From the NCBI GenBank assembly GCA_023150615.1, contig JAKLKO010000003.1:124001-188000 (forward strand): a DNA stretch of 64,000 nucleotides. The letters run 5' to 3'. Below are positions 33,558 to 43,678 of the stretch, piece after piece. The notes beneath the pieces are model-generated. The model was not told the origin of the DNA and did not search any database. It saw nothing but the letters and a program-made list of their open reading frames with translations. The position numbers were made by a program, and so were the translations under genes. Source of the stretch: Phycisphaerae bacterium. GTDB lineage: Bacteria; Planctomycetota; Phycisphaerae; UBA1845; UTPLA1. The first letter of the stretch is position 1. Each line of letters opens with the position of its first letter.

Positions 33558-35795
33558 ATGAATACTCGATATGTGATCATTCTGATCGGCAGTCTGGCCG
33601 GCTTCAGTTCGTCGGCCGTGGCCGTCGACGACCATGGCGATACGTGTGCGGCGGCGACCGCCATCGCCACGGACGGTACGGCGGTCGGGGTGATTGTCGA
33701 TCCCGCCGCGGAGGAGGATTGGCTCAGCTTCAGCGCTGTCGCGGGCCATCGATATGAGGCCACGACGTTCGATCCCTCGACCAGCTTCTATTTTGAGGCG
33801 GCCGTCCGCGGGCCGGACTGCACGACGACGCTCGTCGACTGGAGTTACGGCAGCCCTGACGAGCACAGCGTCGTCCCGACAACGACCGGGACCTACTACG
33901 TCCGCGTCGCCTCGCTTTCCGGCTCCTACGTCGGGTATCTCGGACTGGGGATGACGGACCGCGGCGCGGTGGTCGACGACCACAGCGGCAGCCGGGCAAG
34001 TGCCACGTCCATACTCCCGGACGGTTCGACGCACGCTGGAACGACCGATTACGTCGGCGACATCGACTGGTTCAGTTTCGTCGGCACCGCGCAGCACCTC
34101 TATGAACTCGAGATCCGGGCGATGTCCGGAACGGGCTTTTACGGCGTGGGCGCGGGGTTCTACCAAATGGGTAGCTCCGTCGGCTCGACGGCGTGGTCAT
34201 TCTCCGTTCCCGGCGGCCCGCCCGGAGACTGGGTGAGCGTGAGGTATTATGTTCCCGCGGCCGCGGGCGGCACGATGCATGTGCGAGTCTACAGCTATCC
34301 CGGCAGCACGGACGAGTACGAGATGCGCGTGACCGATCTTGGCGCCGCGGGCAGTGACGACCACGGCGACACCTGCGCAACGGCGACGGCAGTCGCGACC
34401 GACGGCTCGGTCACGTCGGTGATCGTGGACCCCGACACCGATTTGGATTGGCTGAGCCTGCCCGGCGTCGCAGGCCATCGTTACGAGTTCACGACGTTTT
34501 TCGCGTCGGGTGCGTTTCAGGGCGTGGTCCAGCTCATCGACACCGATTGCACGACTCCGCTCGCGGAGTGGGGCATCTCCAGCGCGAACGAGCTGAGCTT
34601 TTTTGCCGCATCGACCGCGACCTACAATCTGAAAGTTGCGTCGTCGGGAGCGCCTCTCGTCGGCCAGTTCGCGTTGGGGATCACCGATCGCGGCGCCCAA
34701 ACCGACGACCATGGCGGGATGCAGTCCGGTGCGACTGCCGCACCGACGGACGGAACCGTTCAGAACGGAACCATCGACTACGAAGGCGACTACGACTACT
34801 TCGCATTCAGCGCGACGGCGGATCACCTCTACAGCGTTCAGGTGCGCGCCCTGGCACACACCGAGTCATGGACCGTTGCAACCGAACTCTTCAATGGTCC
34901 GACGCTGATCGAATTCTCGAATGGGTCCGACGGTGGACCGGGAGGGCCCGGCCCCTGGGACGGGCTTGCCTACAGCGCTGCGTCGTCCGGGACGTACCAC
35001 GTCCTCGTCTACGCGGGTGCTTCGGACTCCGGTGGTTCGTACGAATTGACCATCACGGACCTGGGGCCAACTCCGGCGGACGATCACGGCGACGACAGCG
35101 GATCCGCGACCCCGCTTCTGACCGATGGCACGCCGGTCGGCGGCGTACTGGGTCACGGTGGCGATCATGACTGGTTCCAATTCACCACCGAGCCTCAGCG
35201 CGTGTATGCGGTCGAGATCCGGGCCTTGACCAGTCCCGATTCCGGGCTGGTCGGCGGTTCGCTCTACGCCCCCGACGGCGTCACTCAGCTCGGTTTTGCG
35301 GGTTGGTCGAGCGGCGGAGAAACGTTCGACGGGGACTGGACGCGCGTCCTCTACTACGTGCCTGCGGGCGCGGAAGGGACGTACTACGTGGATGCCGGTG
35401 GCCTGAGCTTCACTTCGGGCAACTACCAGGTTCGCGTGCTGCTGGGCATCGGCTTGCCGGGCGACTTCGACGGCGACGGAATCCCCGACGCCGGCGACAA
35501 CTGTCCGACCGTCCCCAACCCGAACCAGGCCGACTTTGACGAGGATGGAATCGGCGATTGCTGCGATTCCGATTCGCCGGATGCGGATGGCGACGGAATC
35601 GCCAATACGTGCGACAATTGTCCGACCGCCTACAACCCCACGCAGGTCGACACCGACCAGGACGGAATCGGAGACACGTGCGAAGCGGCGCCAACGTGCT
35701 GCCGTGGTGATTTCAACCAGGACGGCCGGTTCGACGCCCTCGACATCCAGGACATCGTCGATGCGTTGCTGGCCGGCGACACGTGCCCGCCTTAG
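33558..35795 (+). CDS. Secreted protein with five PPC-like repeats, TSP3 and dockerin
   Basis: A signal peptide (about 1-23) is followed by five tandem repeats of about 110-125 residues, each starting DDHG or DDHSG and containing D-DWFSF/YFAF-type strands and a YYVR/YHVLVY-like strand, as in bacterial pre-peptidase C-terminal domains. Next come two thrombospondin type 3 calcium repeats (DFDGDGIPDAGDNCPTVPN; DADGDGIANTCDNCPTAYN) and a terminal dockerin-like module (GDFNQDGRFDALDIQDIVDA). AAAGGAGAAGG precedes the ATG and fixes the start. No enzymatic domain is visible; the role may be adhesive or structural. Confidence 0.8.
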   Translation: MNTRYVIILIGSLAGFSSSAVAVDDHGDTCAAATAIATDGTAVGVIVDPAAEEDWLSFSAVAGHRYEATTFDPSTSFYFEAAVRGPDCTTTLVDWSYGSPDEHSVVPTTTGTYYVRVASLSGSYVGYLGLGMTDRGAVVDDHSGSRASATSILPDGSTHAGTTDYVGDIDWFSFVGTAQHLYELEIRAMSGTGFYGVGAGFYQMGSSVGSTAWSFSVPGGPPGDWVSVRYYVPAAAGGTMHVRVYSYPGSTDEYEMRVTDLGAAGSDDHGDTCATATAVATDGSVTSVIVDPDTDLDWLSLPGVAGHRYEFTTFFASGAFQGVVQLIDTDCTTPLAEWGISSANELSFFAASTATYNLKVASSGAPLVGQFALGITDRGAQTDDHGGMQSGATAAPTDGTVQNGTIDYEGDYDYFAFSATADHLYSVQVRALAHTESWTVATELFNGPTLIEFSNGSDGGPGGPGPWDGLAYSAASSGTYHVLVYAGASDSGGSYELTITDLGPTPADDHGDDSGSATPLLTDGTPVGGVLGHGGDHDWFQFTTEPQRVYAVEIRALTSPDSGLVGGSLYAPDGVTQLGFAGWSSGGETFDGDWTRVLYYVPAGAEGTYYVDAGGLSFTSGNYQVRVLLGIGLPGDFDGDGIPDAGDNCPTVPNPNQADFDEDGIGDCCDSDSPDADGDGIANTCDNCPTAYNPTQVDTDQDGIGDTCEAAPTCCRGDFNQDGRFDALDIQDIVDALLAGDTCPP

Positions 35796-35863
35796 TGAGG
35801 CGACGGCGCCCCGGTCTTCGCGGACACGCACCGCCGCACGGATTCTGAATCCTTGCAACTTCG

Positions 35864-35904
35864 CGCCCCTCGCCCGCCATGAGATCATCGGCGGGCGAGG
35901 GGCG
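35864..35904 (+). terminator. 15-bp hairpin after the repeat protein gene
   Basis: A perfect 15-bp inverted repeat (35864-35878 with 35890-35904, 11-base loop) starts 68 bases after the stop of the secreted repeat protein. It has no T-run, so it may be a Rho-type or stability hairpin at the mRNA 3' end rather than a standard terminator. Confidence 0.45.
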
Positions 35905-35993
35905 TATGCGCACGCTCGAGGCGGTGACGCAAGACCCGACACACCTTCACATCGCGTGCCACGCCGCGCGCTGGACGACCCGCTCGGCAGTGA

Positions 35994-36278
35994 GTCGTCA
36001 AGGCGGCGAAGCGAAACAGGAATGTCGAAGCAGCGCGAACGCAACTTGCCGACTGCGTCGCGGCGACGGCGCTGCTGGCTGATGCATGGCTCATTACAAA
36101 CTCTCCGATTGCGACGCAGACGATCTTCGGCACGTCGGCGGCCGCCCCCGGGGCGACGATTTACGTGCTCAGTCCTCAATGGGTCTTCGAGACGCTATTT
36201 GCGTGGACACCGATCGCCGCCCTCGTGACCATGCTCGCCCTACACAACTCCGTCGGACAGCGCGTCGGCGATCGATGA
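35994..36278 (+). pseudogene. Possible decayed membrane-protein fragment
   Basis: A frame open from just after a stop at 35991 to the TGA at 36276-36278 reads like a membrane protein (LADCVAATALLADAWLITN ... WVFETLFAWTPIAALVTMLA), with two hydrophobic stretches. There is no usable start codon in the first 80 codons. The best explanation is a gene fragment that lost its 5' end, though chance cannot be excluded. Confidence 0.25.
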
Positions 36279-36303
36279 GCTCGGCCGAGGCCTGCTGCCC
36301 GCG

Positions 36304-36540
36304 ATGAGTCACCTCCCGCACAGACCGATCCACCGCGCACAATTCTGCGACCACTGCGGCGACGACGTGTTCGGAATCCCGGATGGTCGGCCGTGCCCGG
36401 AGTGCGGCACGTTCGCGTGCATCAACGGCCGCGTGTATCGGCCGACCCGCGCCCGTCGCCCCGATCCTGCGTCCGGTCGTGACGTCGTCCTGAGGCGAGC
36501 GTACGCACGCCCGGTCGTCGCAATTCCGCAAGTATCTGTT
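36304..36540 (+). pseudogene. Zinc-ribbon fragment in frame with rnc
   Basis: The ATG at 36304 opens FCDHCGDDVFGIPDGRPCPE-CG, two CxxC pairs matching the CxxCGxxxFG...CPECG zinc ribbon at the start of the membrane protein at 44521. The frame has no stop until the end of rnc, but a promoter at 36545 and the normal RNase III start at 36700 indicate it is not part of the enzyme. It is either a small-protein remnant or an old gene joined by loss of its stop codon. Confidence 0.35.
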
Positions 36541-36544
36541 GAAC

Positions 36545-36573
36545 TTGACATTATGGCCTGCCGATCGTATCTT
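36545..36573 (+). promoter_or_regulatory. Strong promoter of rnc
   Basis: TTGACA (36545-36550), a 17-base spacer and TATCTT (36568-36573) form one of the best promoters in the window. Transcription would start near 36580 and leave a leader of about 120 bases before rnc. Confidence 0.6.
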
Positions 36574-36636
36574 AATCTCAGGATCGTGCCGGACGCGGCG
36601 TTACCCGCCGGCCGATCGCGGGGCCGACGACGAAAC

Positions 36637-36660
36637 CCGCATTCTCGGGAGTGCGGTTTT
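36637..36660 (+). promoter_or_regulatory. Terminator-like hairpin in the rnc leader
   Basis: CCGCATT (36637-36643) and AGTGCGG (36650-36656) pair around a 6-base loop and are followed by TTTT. The hairpin lies between the promoter and the rnc start, so it could attenuate rnc. Some bacterial RNase III genes are autoregulated by cleavage in their own leader; this stem is short for that. Confidence 0.35.
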
Positions 36661-36699
36661 CGCCTTCGGCCTGTTCGGAGCCTTCGAGCAGGTCGCTGC

Positions 36700-37401
36700 A
36701 TGTCCGTCGATCTTCTGGACCGCTGCGAGGCGGCGGTCGACCATCGTTTCGCCAACCGCGATCTGTTGCGCCAAGCCCTCACGCACGCGTCGGTCGCCGA
36801 GAGCCGCGTGGCCAGCAACGAGCGGCTGGAGTTCCTCGGCGACGCGGTGCTCGGCGTGGTGGTGTGCGAGTACCTGCACGCGAACTACCCGGGCTACCTC
36901 GAGGGCGACCTGACCAAGATCAAGTCCGCCGTCGTGTCGCGGAAGACCTGCGCCGAGATGGCCGGCGCGCTCGGGCTGCCGGGCATGCTCTATCTCGGCA
37001 AGGGCATGAGCAGCAACGGCAACGGCCTGCCGGAATCGCTCGCGGCCGCGGCGTTCGAGGCGATCGTTGCCGCGATCTATCTCGATGCCGGCCTCGAGGC
37101 GACGAAGCGCTTCATCCTGCGGCACATCGTGCCGCACATCGAGCGGGCCGTCGCCTCGGCGCATCAGCGCAACTACAAGTCGCAGTTGCAGCAGATGGCG
37201 CAGCGCGGGCTGACGGCCACGCCGACGTACGAGCTGCTGGACGAAAAAGGCCCGGACCACAGCAAGTGCTTCGAGGTCGCGGTGAACATCGGCGGGCAGC
37301 GCTTCGCCAGCGCGTGGGGGACGTCGAAGAAGGAAGCGGAGCAGAAGGCGGCGTACGAAGCGCTGCGGGCGCTGCAACTGGTCGAGCCGGAGCCCGCATG
37401 A
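36700..37401 (+). CDS. rnc: Ribonuclease III
   Basis: The 233-residue protein has the RNase III signature ERLEFLGDAV (41-50, with acidic Glu44 and Asp48) and a C-terminal double-stranded-RNA-binding domain (about 160-230; NYKSQLQQMAQ, GTSKKEAEQKAAYEAL). It should cleave double-stranded rRNA precursors and mRNA structures. In the second metal-binding stretch, SLAAAAFEAI (113-122), the Glu is kept (E120), but Ala117 stands where Asp114 is expected in the Escherichia coli enzyme. The start at 36700 gives the usual family length; the in-frame upstream extension is excluded by a promoter inside it. Confidence 0.9.
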   Translation: MSVDLLDRCEAAVDHRFANRDLLRQALTHASVAESRVASNERLEFLGDAVLGVVVCEYLHANYPGYLEGDLTKIKSAVVSRKTCAEMAGALGLPGMLYLGKGMSSNGNGLPESLAAAAFEAIVAAIYLDAGLEATKRFILRHIVPHIERAVASAHQRNYKSQLQQMAQRGLTATPTYELLDEKGPDHSKCFEVAVNIGGQRFASAWGTSKKEAEQKAAYEALRALQLVEPEPA

Positions 37402-37489
37402 TCGGCCGCCGCTCGATCGGCGCGGCCCGCGCGGGCGCATCGAAACCGCGTTCGCGCGGTCCGGAACGCTGCGCGGTACGGGCCATTCA

Positions 37490-37518
37490 TTGACTTGTGA
37501 TTTTTTGACCGATACGAT
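37490..37518 (+). promoter_or_regulatory. Promoter of prkA
   Basis: TTGACT (37490-37495), a 17-base spacer and TACGAT (37513-37518) form a good promoter. The leader of about 150 bases contains a perfect 7-bp hairpin (GCCCGCA-CGCA-TGCGGGC, 37571-37588) and a GGGAGG ribosome-binding site nine bases before the ATG. Confidence 0.55.
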
Positions 37519-37675
37519 TTTTACAAAGGTGCGTCTCGCGGGGGGTGTTGGTATGGTGGCGCCCGCACCGGCCCGCACGCATGCGGGCGCGGCGCGGACG
37601 GGCCGCGCGTCGTCGGGATCGGGTTTACCTCGTTCGCACCGGCCGGAAGGCTCCGGACCAGGGAGGTCGTGAGCG

Positions 37676-39736
<2,061 letters not shown>

Positions 39737-39784
39737 TCCGCCCGCGGACGGTGTTCCGGCGGATGGTCGCGCCGGAACCGCCCG

Positions 39785-40045
39785 ACGCCGGGGAAGCAGC
39801 AGCTCGACGAACAACTTCAAGTCGGAACCGTTCGCCGTTCCATCGCAATTCGCATCGGCCAGGTGAGTCCGCCTTCGGTCGACAGGCGAATCCGCACGCT
39901 GGTGCAATTGATCTCCCCGCCCGCCGATCGGGCCACGTCCCAGGTCACCGTCTGAACGCCGGACGAGGTCACGGCGGTGTTTGGCGCGGTGACGGCTAAG
40001 CCGTTCGCCGCCGCGGCGACGACGTCGATCCGCATGTTATCGGAG
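39785..40045 (-). pseudogene. Remnant of a dockerin-bearing secreted peptidase
   Basis: On the minus strand the frame TAPNTAVTSSGVQTVTWDVA ... EINCTSVRIRLSTEGG matches the C-terminal beta-domain found after metallopeptidase or similar secreted domains. A shift of frame then gives LADANCDGTANGSDLKLFVE, a dockerin-type calcium motif. No frame joins the two, and the 5' part of any protein is absent. This looks like a collapsed secreted-peptidase gene lying antisense between prkA and the dockerin gene at 40187. The rest of 39737-40186 shows nothing else. Confidence 0.5.
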
Positions 40046-40186
40046 TGGGCTCCGCCGCCGCCGTCCGTGCCGGCCGGACCGTCGCCTGCCCCTGATTCCC
40101 GGTTTGCGGTGTCCGAAACGCCCGTTCCTGCGTCTTCCTTCGGGGCCGGTTGTACGGCCCGCCGGAGGCACGACGAGGAGAACCCC

Positions 40187-41086
40187 ATGCGAACATCGCT
40201 CTACGCCACCGCCCTTTCGATCCTGCTGGCCATCGCCGCGATGGCCGCGGCCGACCCGGTCGTCTGCATCGTCGATGCGCCCACGCACACGATGCCAGGA
40301 CCGCGGCTGGAGCTCGATCTGCTCACGCCGCCGATGCAACAGCAGCACGTGCCGATCCCGATCCCGCCGCTGGCCCCCGTGGAGCAGAAGAGAAACACCT
40401 GCGTGACGACGCTTAACAACGCCGGCGTGCCGACCGTCCCCGACCCGATGCCGAACGCGTTCCGTCTCGACGCGGTCCCGCCGGGGAGCATCGTCACGCT
40501 GATCGACATGGGTACCGGCGAGCTGAACGACAGGCTCCTCGTCCCCGCGATCACGACGGCGCAGGTGGGGTTCCCGGGATTCTTCCAGCCGTTCAACTAC
40601 GCGAACCAGCCGGCGCAGTTCACGGCCGGAATCGTCACCGACGTGGGCGAACTGACGACGCAGGTCTCGGCCGCCGAGCTGAACTTCCAGACGGACGGCC
40701 CGATCATCTGCCAGGCGCTGTTTCAGCGGCTGGCGCCCCGCGCGCCGCAGTATGGGGCGGAGATCAACTACGCCGGCGATCGGCTCGAGATCTACTTCGA
40801 CCCGGCCTACACCGTGACGCAGGGCGGGATCATCTTCGGCACCACCTCCATGGGCCAGGGCAACTTCGGCCAGATCGTCGTCCCGGCGCCGCCGCTGCTG
40901 GGCGACATGAACTGCGACGGCGTAGTGAACCTGCTGGACATGGATCCGTTCATCCTGGCCCTGAAGGACCCGGCCCTCTACGCGACAACGTACCCGAACT
41001 GCGACATCCTCGCCGGCGACTTCGACGGCGACGGAGTCGTGACCGGGTTGGATATCGCGCCATTCCTCGACCGGATCATCGGCTGA
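40187..41086 (+). CDS. Secreted dockerin-containing protein, unknown
   Basis: The 299-residue protein has a signal peptide (about 1-22; ATALSILLAIAAMAAA) and a C-terminal dockerin-type pair (GDMNCDGVVNLLDMDPFI; GDFDGDGVVTGLDIAPFL). The middle 200 residues have no recognised family. GAGGAG six bases upstream supports the ATG. It is probably exported and anchored or assembled through its calcium-binding module. An 11-bp hairpin follows the stop. Confidence 0.75.
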   Translation: MRTSLYATALSILLAIAAMAAADPVVCIVDAPTHTMPGPRLELDLLTPPMQQQHVPIPIPPLAPVEQKRNTCVTTLNNAGVPTVPDPMPNAFRLDAVPPGSIVTLIDMGTGELNDRLLVPAITTAQVGFPGFFQPFNYANQPAQFTAGIVTDVGELTTQVSAAELNFQTDGPIICQALFQRLAPRAPQYGAEINYAGDRLEIYFDPAYTVTQGGIIFGTTSMGQGNFGQIVVPAPPLLGDMNCDGVVNLLDMDPFILALKDPALYATTYPNCDILAGDFDGDGVVTGLDIAPFLDRIIG

Positions 41087-41118
41087 CCCGGATCGTTCCT
41101 CCGGATCGACAACGCGTG

Positions 41119-41146
41119 CGGCGGCCGATGACCGGATCGGCCGCCG
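41119..41146 (+). terminator. 11-bp hairpin after dockerin gene
   Basis: CGGCGGCCGAT (41119-41129) pairs perfectly with ATCGGCCGCCG (41136-41146) across a 6-base loop, 33 bases after the stop. No T-run follows. Confidence 0.4.
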
Positions 41147-41330
41147 ACAGGCGTTATGCCGCCGCCGCGCCCGATGGCACCACGCGATCGGATCGGTTAG
41201 CGTCGTCGCCCGTGTCGTGGTGGACACGTCGAGCGTCGGGTCCGATGCCCTGATCGACGCCCGAATACGCTCGATCCGCACACGGCCAAGCTCGGACGCC
41301 CGCCGGCTCGCCGACGACCGGAGAAACCAC

Positions 41331-42122
41331 ATGACGATCCCCCTGACCTTTGCCGCAATGATGCTGCTGGCCCAGACGGCCGCACCGGCCGCGCCGCGCG
41401 GCGGATCGCCGTCCGAGGCCCTGCCGCTGACGAGTGATCCCGCGCTGCGCGATGCGGAACAGAAGATCGCCGACCTCGTGCGAAAGCTGCAATCGGTCCG
41501 CGCGACCCTCCAGTCGCACGCCGAGCGCCACGACGGCCCATCGAAGCTCACGGCCGAATCGAACGGCACGTACGAATTCCTCCGCGGCGAGCACGCGTTT
41601 CTCTATCGCACCGAACTGACGTCCGTGCAGAAGGACGCCTCCGGGAAGATCATCAGCCGCCGCGAGAGCCTCGACGTGTCGGACGGGCGATTCCGCCACA
41701 AGCTCGTCACGCAGGATGGAAAGACGAGCGCCACGCGGACCATGGCCGAGATCGACTTCGCCCTCACGCCGTTCAAATTCCTGCACCGCGACTACGCTGT
41801 GCGCCTGGCTCCGGACCAGACCATCGACGGCAAACCGACGTGGGTCATCGAGGGCGTGCCGCTGCCGAAATCGGCGATGGACGGCCGGATCGGCCGGCTG
41901 CTTCAGTTCTATCAAAAGGAGACGGGCGTGCTGGTCCGCGTCGAGACGCACGACACGGCCGGGCGTGTCATGGCCTCAACGACCTATCGCGACGTGGTGA
42001 TCAACGCGCCGATCCCGCCGGGTCGCTTTGAGTTCAAGGCCCCACCGGGCGTGACGGTGGTCGACGACCTTCCACAGGCGCCGGCAGCCCCGCCGGCGTC
42101 GCAGCCGGGCGCGGCCCGCTGA
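41331..42122 (+). CDS. LolA-like periplasmic lipoprotein-carrier-fold protein
   Basis: The 263-residue protein has a signal peptide (about 1-19; TFAAMMLLAQTAAPA), a helical segment (RDAEQKIADLVRKLQSVRAT) and a LolA-type half-barrel (about 75-245), ending GRFEFKAPPGVTVVDDLP, a pattern of LolA and related outer-membrane lipoprotein-sorting proteins. It may carry lipids or lipoproteins through the periplasm, but relatives vary. GGAG seven bases before the ATG supports the start. The C-terminal tail is Pro/Ala-rich. Confidence 0.7.
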   Translation: MTIPLTFAAMMLLAQTAAPAAPRGGSPSEALPLTSDPALRDAEQKIADLVRKLQSVRATLQSHAERHDGPSKLTAESNGTYEFLRGEHAFLYRTELTSVQKDASGKIISRRESLDVSDGRFRHKLVTQDGKTSATRTMAEIDFALTPFKFLHRDYAVRLAPDQTIDGKPTWVIEGVPLPKSAMDGRIGRLLQFYQKETGVLVRVETHDTAGRVMASTTYRDVVINAPIPPGRFEFKAPPGVTVVDDLPQAPAAPPASQPGAAR

Positions 42123-42136
42123 GTTGCGCCGCCGGG

Positions 42137-43570
42137 CTATCGCAGGAACACGAACGTCACAAGCACGAAGAGCGGCACGAGGATGCCGACGCTGTAGATC
42201 ATGTAGCCGAAGAAGCTGGGCATCTTCACGCCCGCCTGCTCGGCGATGGACTTGACCATGAAGTTCGGTCCGTTGCCGATGTAGGTGTTCGCGCCCATGA
42301 AGACCGCACCGAGGGAGATGGCCACGAGCAGGTCCTGTCGGATGTAGTTGCCGTCGAGGAGCTGGAAGATGCCGGGGCCCGCGGCGTGGGTGATGGCGTT
42401 GGCCGTCTGGAAGAAGACGACGTAGGTGGGCGCGTTGTCGAGAAAGCCGGAGAGCGTGCCGGTGGCCCAGAAGAACTGCCAGGGTTCGGAGAGTCCGAGT
42501 TCCGCGCCGCGGGCGTTGAGGATCTCGATGGGCACCTGCATGGTGATGAAGATGCCGATGAAGAGGCACGCGACCTCGCCGATGGCGGTGAAGTTAAACT
42601 GGGTGGCGCGGCGCAGGCCGTGCGGCGTCGTGATCCACGACACACCGACGAACGCGAGCAGGACGGCCTCGCGCATGAACGGCGGCGGCGCGAAGCCCGT
42701 GCCGGGTACGGGCTTGGATGGATCGAGCAGACCGACTGCCAGCACGACGCCGAGCAGCCAGAGGAAGTTGACCGATCCGAACACGCGGAGCCTCTGGATC
42801 TCGGCTTCGTCGCGGACGATCGCGGTGACTTCCTCGCGGGCATAGGCGCGGCAATCCCAGAGGTAGTAGACCCCGAGCAGGATCACCAGGAGGAAGGCCC
42901 ACTCCTTCCAGAGGTGCAGCGTCCAGAGAAAAGGCACCCCGCGGAGGTATCCAAGGAACAGCGGCGGATCGCCGATCGGCAGCAGGCAGCCGCCGATGTT
43001 GCTCACGATGAAGATGAAGAAGACGACGGTGTGCGCGACATGCTTGCGCTCGCGGTTCGTCTGAAGCAGCGGACGGATGAGCAGCATCGACGCGCCGGTC
43101 GTGCCGACGAAGCTGGCCAGGATGCCGCCGATGGCGAGGAAGCCGGTGTTCGTGATCGGGTGCGCGGGGATGTCTCCGCGCACGGCGATGCCGCCGCAGA
43201 TCGTATACAGGCTGAACAGCAGGATGATGAAGGGCAGGTACTCCATCGCCGCGTTGGCCAGCGCGCCGGCGGCCGACGCCCAGCCGTCGGCCGTGACGTG
43301 ATGCCCGTGGCGTTCGTGCACCGGCACGCCGAGCCGCTCGAAGGCCTTGTGGACGAACGGGTCGTGCAGCGCCGTGCCGTAGCCGCGCGCGGCGTAGTGA
43401 CCGAGGGTCACCAGGCCGAGGACGAGCCCGACGATGAGCTTGTTGCGGTTGTGTTCCCACCAGTGCGCGGTCGCGTGGACCAGCGGCAGGATCGCGATGC
43501 ACAACAGCAGCGCGACAAACGGCACCACCCAGCCGAGCGGCGGGGACGACGCGTTCGATTCAGCCAGCAT
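42137..43570 (-). CDS. Sodium:proton antiporter, NhaD/ArsB-type fold
   Basis: The 477-residue protein has about 12 transmembrane helices and belongs to the ion-transporter superfamily: GGILASFVGTTGASMLLIRP, SNIGGCLLPIGDPPLFLGYL, FWATGTLSGFLDNAPTYVVF and GANTYIGNGPNFMVKSIAEQ are characteristic of NhaD-like sodium/proton exchangers. The DNAP and NGPN segments likely line the transport pathway. It should exchange sodium for protons across the inner membrane. The gene converges with the LolA-like gene, with a 14-base gap, and is transcribed as a single unit. Confidence 0.82.
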   Translation of the reverse strand: MLAESNASSPPLGWVVPFVALLLCIAILPLVHATAHWWEHNRNKLIVGLVLGLVTLGHYAARGYGTALHDPFVHKAFERLGVPVHERHGHHVTADGWASAAGALANAAMEYLPFIILLFSLYTICGGIAVRGDIPAHPITNTGFLAIGGILASFVGTTGASMLLIRPLLQTNRERKHVAHTVVFFIFIVSNIGGCLLPIGDPPLFLGYLRGVPFLWTLHLWKEWAFLLVILLGVYYLWDCRAYAREEVTAIVRDEAEIQRLRVFGSVNFLWLLGVVLAVGLLDPSKPVPGTGFAPPPFMREAVLLAFVGVSWITTPHGLRRATQFNFTAIGEVACLFIGIFITMQVPIEILNARGAELGLSEPWQFFWATGTLSGFLDNAPTYVVFFQTANAITHAAGPGIFQLLDGNYIRQDLLVAISLGAVFMGANTYIGNGPNFMVKSIAEQAGVKMPSFFGYMIYSVGILVPLFVLVTFVFLR

Positions 43571-43678
43571 GGACGGCTCCCAGTCGCGGCGCCGGTCCGG
43601 CCGGCCGCGGGTTATCTAGACATCGGCTATTTGCCGTGTCGGAGTCCGGCCCTGATCGCGGAAGCGCGCTCCCTGGTT

